64,000 bases of DNA from Streptomyces griseoluteus. Lineage in GTDB: Bacteria; Actinomycetota; Actinomycetes; Streptomycetales; Streptomycetaceae. Positions 60,548-64,000 of this stretch are shown piece by piece. The notes under the pieces are model-generated. The model searched no databases. It saw nothing but the letters and a program-made list of their open reading frames with translations, and was not told the origin of the DNA. Location: assembly GCF_004784465.1 (NCBI RefSeq), contig NZ_SRRU01000003.1, positions 551,938 through 615,937 of the forward strand, written 5' to 3'. Position 1 is the first letter of the stretch; each line of letters begins with the position of its first letter. A program made the position numbers and the translations under genes.

Positions 60548-63043
60548 TCAGCGGCCGGCGCTGTCCACCACGGCCGACCACTCGTCCAGCAGGGCCTGCG
60601 CCGAGGCGTCGTCCGGGCCCTCCGCCCACAGGTGCGTGACCGCCTCGGCCGGGTCGGGCAGGACCATCACCCAGCGGCCGTCGCTCTCCACGACCCGCAC
60701 GCCGTCCGTGGTGTCCACGGACCGGTCGCCGGCCGCCTCGACCACGCTGCGCATGACCAGACCCTTGACCGCCCACGGCGTCGCCAGGTCCCTCTTCAGG
60801 ACATGGGCCCGCGGAATCCGGGCGTCGATCTGGCTCAGCGTGAGCTGCGTCCGCGCCACCAGCCCGATCAGCCGCACGAACGCCGCGGTGCCGTCGTAGA
60901 CGCTGCTGAACTCGGGGACGATGAAGCCGCCCTTGCCGTCACCGCCGAAGATGGTTCCCTCCTCGCCGCCGACCCGCGTGAGGTCGTCGGGCGAGGTGGT
61001 CGTCCACTCCACCTGGGTGCCGTGGTACGCGGCCACCTGCTCCGCGATCCGGGTCGTGGTCACCGGCAGTGCCACCCGGCCGCTGCGCCGCTCGGCGGCG
61101 ACCAGGTCGAGCATCACCAGCAGCGCCCGGTCGTCCTCGATGATGCTGCCCTTCTCGTCCACGAGCGACAGCCGCTCGCCGACCGGGTCGAACCGCACGC
61201 CGAACGCCGCCCCGGACGACGCCACGATCTCCCCGAGCCTCTGCAGGCCCTTGCGCCGCATCTCCTCGGTCTCGGTGGGCCGGGACTCGTCCAGACCGGG
61301 GTTGATGGTCAGCGAGTCCACGCCCAGCTTGCCGAGCAGGCTGGGCAGGACCAGGCCGGCGCTGCCGTTCGAGGCGTCGACGACGACCTTCAGCCCGGAC
61401 TCGGCGATCCCGGTCGTGTCCACGTTCCGCAGCAGCGACCCGGTGTACGAGTCGTAGACGCTGGACGGAAAGTACAGGTCACCGATCTCACCGGGGAACG
61501 CCCGCCGGTACTCCTGGCGCGCGAACACCCGGTCCAGCTTGCGCTGGCTGCCCTGGGAGAGGTCCGCGCCCTTGGCGTCGAAGAACATGATGTCCACGGA
61601 GTCCGGCACACCCGGCGAGGTCCGGATCATGATGCCGCCGGAACTGCCTCGCGCGGTCTGCTGCCGGGCCACGGGCAGCGGCACGTTCTCCAGGTCTCGC
61701 ACGTCGATCGCGCTCGCCTGGAGCGCCGAGATCACCGCGCGCTTGAGCGCACGGGCGCCTCGGGAGTGGTCACGCGCCGTGGTGACCGTGGTGCCCTTCT
61801 TCAGCGTGGTGGCGTACGCGCCGGCCAGCCGCACGGCCAGTTCCGGCGTGATCTCCACGTTCAGGATGCCGGTGACCCCGCGCGCCCCGAAGAGGTGCGC
61901 CTGGCCCCGGGACTCCCAGATGACCGAGGTGTTGACGAAGGCACCGGCCTCGATGGTCTTGAACGGGTACACCCGGACGTTGCCCTGGATGATCGACTCC
62001 TCGCCGATCAGGCACTCGTCACCGATGACCGCGCCGTCCTCGATCCGCGCGGCCCGCATGATGTCGGTGTTCTTGCCGACCACGCAGCCACGCAGATTGC
62101 TCTGCTGTCCGACGTACACGTTGTCGTGGACGACGGCCTTGTGCAGGAAGGCACCGCTCTTGACGACCACGTTGGAGCCGATGACGGAGTGCTCGCGTAT
62201 CTCCGCGCCCGCCTCGACCTTGGCGTAGTCACCGATGTAGAGCGGGCCGCGCAGCACCGCGTCGGGGTGCACCTCGGCACCCTCGGCGACCCAGACACCG
62301 GGCGAGATCTCGAAACCGTCGATGTCGACGTCGACCTTGCCCTCGAGAACGTCGGCCTGGGCCTTCACATAGCTCTCGTGGGTGCCGACGTCCTCCCAGT
62401 AGCCCTCGGCGATGTAGCCGTAGATGGGCTTGCCCTCCTTCATCAACTGGGGGAAGACATCTCCGGACCAGTCGACGGGGACATCGGGATCGACATAGTC
62501 GAACACCTCGGGCTCCATCACATAGATGCCCGTGTTCACCGTGTCGGAGAAGACCTGGCCCCAGGTCGGCTTCTCGAGGAAGCGCTCGACCTTGCCCTCC
62601 TCGTCCACGATGGTGATGCCGAACTCCAGCGGATTCGGGACCCGGGTCAGGCAGACCGTGACCAGGGCTCCCTTCTCCTTGTGGAAGTTGATCAGCTCGG
62701 TGAGGTCGAAGTCGGTCAGCGCATCACCGGAAATGACGAGGAAGGCATCGTCCTTGAGCGCGTCCTCGGCGTTCTTGACGCTTCCGGCGGTACCGAGTGG
62801 CTTCTCCTCATTGGCATACGTGAGCTCCATGCCGAGTTCTTCGCCGTCACCGAAGTAGTTCTTGACGAGCGACGCCAGGAACTGCACGGTGACCACGGTC
62901 TCGTTGAGCCCATGCTTTTTGAGCAACCTGAGCACGTGCTCCATGATCGGGCGGTTCGCCACGGGCAGGAGCGGCTTGGGCATGCTAGAGGTCATAGGGC
63001 GCAGGCGCGTGCCTTCGCCACCGGCCATCACGACGGCCTTCAT
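60548..63043 (-). CDS. Mannose-1-phosphate guanylyltransferase fused to a phosphomannomutase-like domain
   Basis: 831 residues. Residues 1-230 are a nucleotidyltransferase ([35 protein letters not shown]). Residues about 250-370 are a left-handed beta-helix of hexapeptides. The rest resembles phosphomannomutase/phosphoglucomutase ([42 protein letters not shown]), but the catalytic TASHNP loop is not seen: the stretch [11 protein letters not shown] stands in its place. It makes GDP-mannose for protein and lipid mannosylation. GAGGAGG precedes the ATG. Confidence 0.92.
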   Translation of the reverse strand: MKAVVMAGGEGTRLRPMTSSMPKPLLPVANRPIMEHVLRLLKKHGLNETVVTVQFLASLVKNYFGDGEELGMELTYANEEKPLGTAGSVKNAEDALKDDAFLVISGDALTDFDLTELINFHKEKGALVTVCLTRVPNPLEFGITIVDEEGKVERFLEKPTWGQVFSDTVNTGIYVMEPEVFDYVDPDVPVDWSGDVFPQLMKEGKPIYGYIAEGYWEDVGTHESYVKAQADVLEGKVDVDIDGFEISPGVWVAEGAEVHPDAVLRGPLYIGDYAKVEAGAEIREHSVIGSNVVVKSGAFLHKAVVHDNVYVGQQSNLRGCVVGKNTDIMRAARIEDGAVIGDECLIGEESIIQGNVRVYPFKTIEAGAFVNTSVIWESRGQAHLFGARGVTGILNVEITPELAVRLAGAYATTLKKGTTVTTARDHSRGARALKRAVISALQASAIDVRDLENVPLPVARQQTARGSSGGIMIRTSPGVPDSVDIMFFDAKGADLSQGSQRKLDRVFARQEYRRAFPGEIGDLYFPSSVYDSYTGSLLRNVDTTGIAESGLKVVVDASNGSAGLVLPSLLGKLGVDSLTINPGLDESRPTETEEMRRKGLQRLGEIVASSGAAFGVRFDPVGERLSLVDEKGSIIEDDRALLVMLDLVAAERRSGRVALPVTTTRIAEQVAAYHGTQVEWTTTSPDDLTRVGGEEGTIFGGDGKGGFIVPEFSSVYDGTAAFVRLIGLVARTQLTLSQIDARIPRAHVLKRDLATPWAVKGLVMRSVVEAAGDRSVDTTDGVRVVESDGRWVMVLPDPAEAVTHLWAEGPDDASAQALLDEWSAVVDSAGR

Positions 63044-63134
63044 GTCGGAAGCGTCCTCCTCGAAGAGACGACGGTCTAGCCGACTTCACCCGTCCAGATT
63101 GTCCCGCACTTTTCCGTCGCGGGCCATCGAAGCG

Positions 63135-63767
63135 TCACGTCGTGGACGATCTCGGAGTTCCGTCGGCCAACGAGTCCGCGCGCACCAGACGGCGGACCTG
63201 GACCATATAAAGCACTCCTGCCCACCAATACAGGGTTGTACCCCATCCGGCGAACGCCCATCCGAAAACAGCGGCGAGTGACGCGATCCAACCGCTTCCA
63301 TCACTGAGCAGCAGCAACGGGAAGGCATACATCAGGTTGAAGGTGGCCGCCTTCCCGAGGAAGTTCACCTGGGGCGGCGGATAGCCGTGCCGGCGCAGGA
63401 TGCCGACCATCACCAGCAGAACGAGCTCGCGGGCCAGCAGCAGCGCGGTCAGCCACAGCGGCAGGATCTCCCGCCAGGTGAGACCGAGGAGCGTGGAAAG
63501 GACATAGAGCCGGTCGGCAGCCGGGTCGAGAAGCCGGCCGAGACTGCTGACCTGGTTCCAGCGCCGGGCGAGCTTGCCGTCCAGATAGTCGCTGACTCCG
63601 CTCAGCGCGAGGACCAGGAGAGCCCAACCATCACTCTTGGGGCCTCCGAACTCCGGCCTGAGAATCAGCCACAGGAACAGAGGGACACCGGCGAGCCGAG
63701 CCATGCTCAGGATGTTGGGGATGGTGAGGACCCGGTCCGTCTGGACGCGGGTCTCCTGGACCTCCAC
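63135..63767 (-). CDS. CDP-alcohol phosphatidyltransferase (PgsA-like)
   Basis: 210 residues, about six membrane helices. The signature D-x2-DG-x2-AR-x8-G-x3-D-x3-D is complete, from SDYLDGKLARRW (D60, D63) to GRLLDPAADRL (D81, D85). The enzyme exchanges CMP of CDP-diacylglycerol for glycerol-3-phosphate, inositol phosphate or another alcohol. The mycobacterial gene in this position (pgsA2) has been assigned variously. AGGAGG lies eight bases before the GTG. Confidence 0.93.
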   Translation of the reverse strand: MEVQETRVQTDRVLTIPNILSMARLAGVPLFLWLILRPEFGGPKSDGWALLVLALSGVSDYLDGKLARRWNQVSSLGRLLDPAADRLYVLSTLLGLTWREILPLWLTALLLARELVLLVMVGILRRHGYPPPQVNFLGKAATFNLMYAFPLLLLSDGSGWIASLAAVFGWAFAGWGTTLYWWAGVLYMVQVRRLVRADSLADGTPRSSTT

Positions 63768-63821
63768 CCGGAAGCCTCCTGTACGAAAGTGACGACAACG
63801 CACCTGACCCTACCGCAACGC

Positions 63822-63865
63822 AAAAAAGCTCCGGCTCTCGGGCTGTATGCCCAAGAGCCGGAGCT
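63822..63865 (-). terminator. Intrinsic terminator of an rRNA operon
   Basis: On the minus strand AGCTCCGGCTCT pairs perfectly with AGAGCCGGAGCT around 15 bases, followed by six T. It lies about ten bases after the 5S 3' end. Confidence 0.95.
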
Positions 63866-63874
63866 GTAAAAGGA

Positions 63875-63993
63875 GTTCGGCGGCGTCCTACTCTCCCACA
63901 GGGTCCCCCCTGCAGTACCATCGGCGCTGTGAGGCTTAGCTTCCGGGTTCGGAATGTAACCGGGCGTTTCCCTCACGCTATGACCACCGAAAC
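63875..63993 (-). rRNA. rrf: 5S ribosomal RNA
   Basis: About 119 bases, read from GTTTCGGTGGTC at the right to GGACGCCGCCGAAC at the left; the two ends pair as helix I. GAAACGCCCGG, CCGAACCCGGAAGCTAAG and GATGGTACTGCAGGGGGG are the conserved loops of actinobacterial 5S rRNA. It is the last gene of an operon whose 23S and 16S genes would lie beyond the right edge. Confidence 0.97.
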
Positions 63994-64000
63994 ACTATGA

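Noticed and set aside
1..64000. tRNA genes, CRISPR arrays, transposase genes, phage genes, secondary-metabolite synthases
   Set aside because: None seen. No regularly spaced repeats, no DDE transposase or integrase frames, and no PKS/NRPS or terpene-synthase modules; the haloperoxidase, P450 and PhzF genes are isolated.

Overview
The window is chromosomal DNA from a high-GC actinomycete, almost certainly a Streptomyces. The evidence is the extreme G/C bias at third codon positions, frequent GTG starts, many leaderless promoters (a TAGGGT-like box six or seven bases before the start codon), Streptomyces-type families (snapalysin, DUF5999, a third divergent EF-Tu, a gamma-butyrolactone-receptor-like TetR, two-glyoxalase-domain proteins) and an actinobacterial 5S rRNA. 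From memory the gene order resembles the S. coelicolor region around tuf3 (SCO1321) to the mannose-1-phosphate guanylyltransferase gene (SCO1388); this was not checked by alignment. About 70 genes are packed on both strands in mostly short transcription units. I found no tRNA, CRISPR array, intact insertion sequence or prophage.

Layout. 1-6.5 kb: small metabolic and regulatory genes (CoA-binding protein, YbaK deacylase, XRE-cupin regulator, acyltransferase, gamma-carbonic anhydrase-like protein, DedA protein, metallo-beta-lactamase-fold hydrolase, thioesterase, an anchored secreted protein). 6.5-8.6 kb: a broken major facilitator gene whose two ends flank a snapalysin gene. 8.5-12.7 kb: spermidine-synthase-like protein, EF-Tu3, TVP38 membrane protein, undecaprenyl diphosphatase. 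12.7-21.2 kb: HAD hydrolase, vanadium-haloperoxidase-like secreted protein, apolipoprotein N-acyltransferase, Gfo/Idh oxidoreductase, two lipoproteins, uracil-DNA glycosylase. 21.4-26.7 kb: two FabG-type reductases, a coupled HipA-like kinase/DUF3037 pair, a VOC protein, and a P450 convergent with a TetR regulator. 27-38.9 kb: HAD phosphatase, Rieske lipoprotein, two flavin/PLP-oxidase-fold proteins, LysR and MocR regulators each divergent from a likely target, two EamA exporters, an orphan Clp N-domain, PadR, DinB, NadE and PhzF. 38.9-46.1 kb: CAAX-protease-like protein, a glutamate-cysteine ligase-family enzyme, unknown conserved proteins, a universal stress protein and an APC permease.

46.2-49.9 kb is a molybdate module: an HTH-TOBE regulator, modABC with GTGA overlaps, and a decayed molbindin (Mop) gene. 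A tandem glycine riboswitch precedes gcvP (50-53.1 kb). From 55 to 63.8 kb runs a conserved actinobacterial block, all on the minus strand: PgsA-like phosphatidyltransferase, a mannose-1-phosphate guanylyltransferase fused to a phosphomannomutase-like domain, DUF881-Sbp-DUF881, a GarA/OdhI-like FHA protein, MerR, DUF151 nuclease, MerR. Mycobacteria have the same order, with gcvH in the middle and gcvP (gcvB) at the end; here gcvH is missing and PRC-barrel and DinB genes lie before gcvP. The right edge holds the 5S rRNA and terminator of an rRNA operon entering from outside the window.

The most interesting candidates are that conserved block, the HipA-like/DUF3037 pair, the molybdate operator pair with the decayed Mop gene, the snapalysin/transporter rearrangement, and the mannosyl-transfer fusion protein that lacks a recognisable mutase phosphoserine loop.
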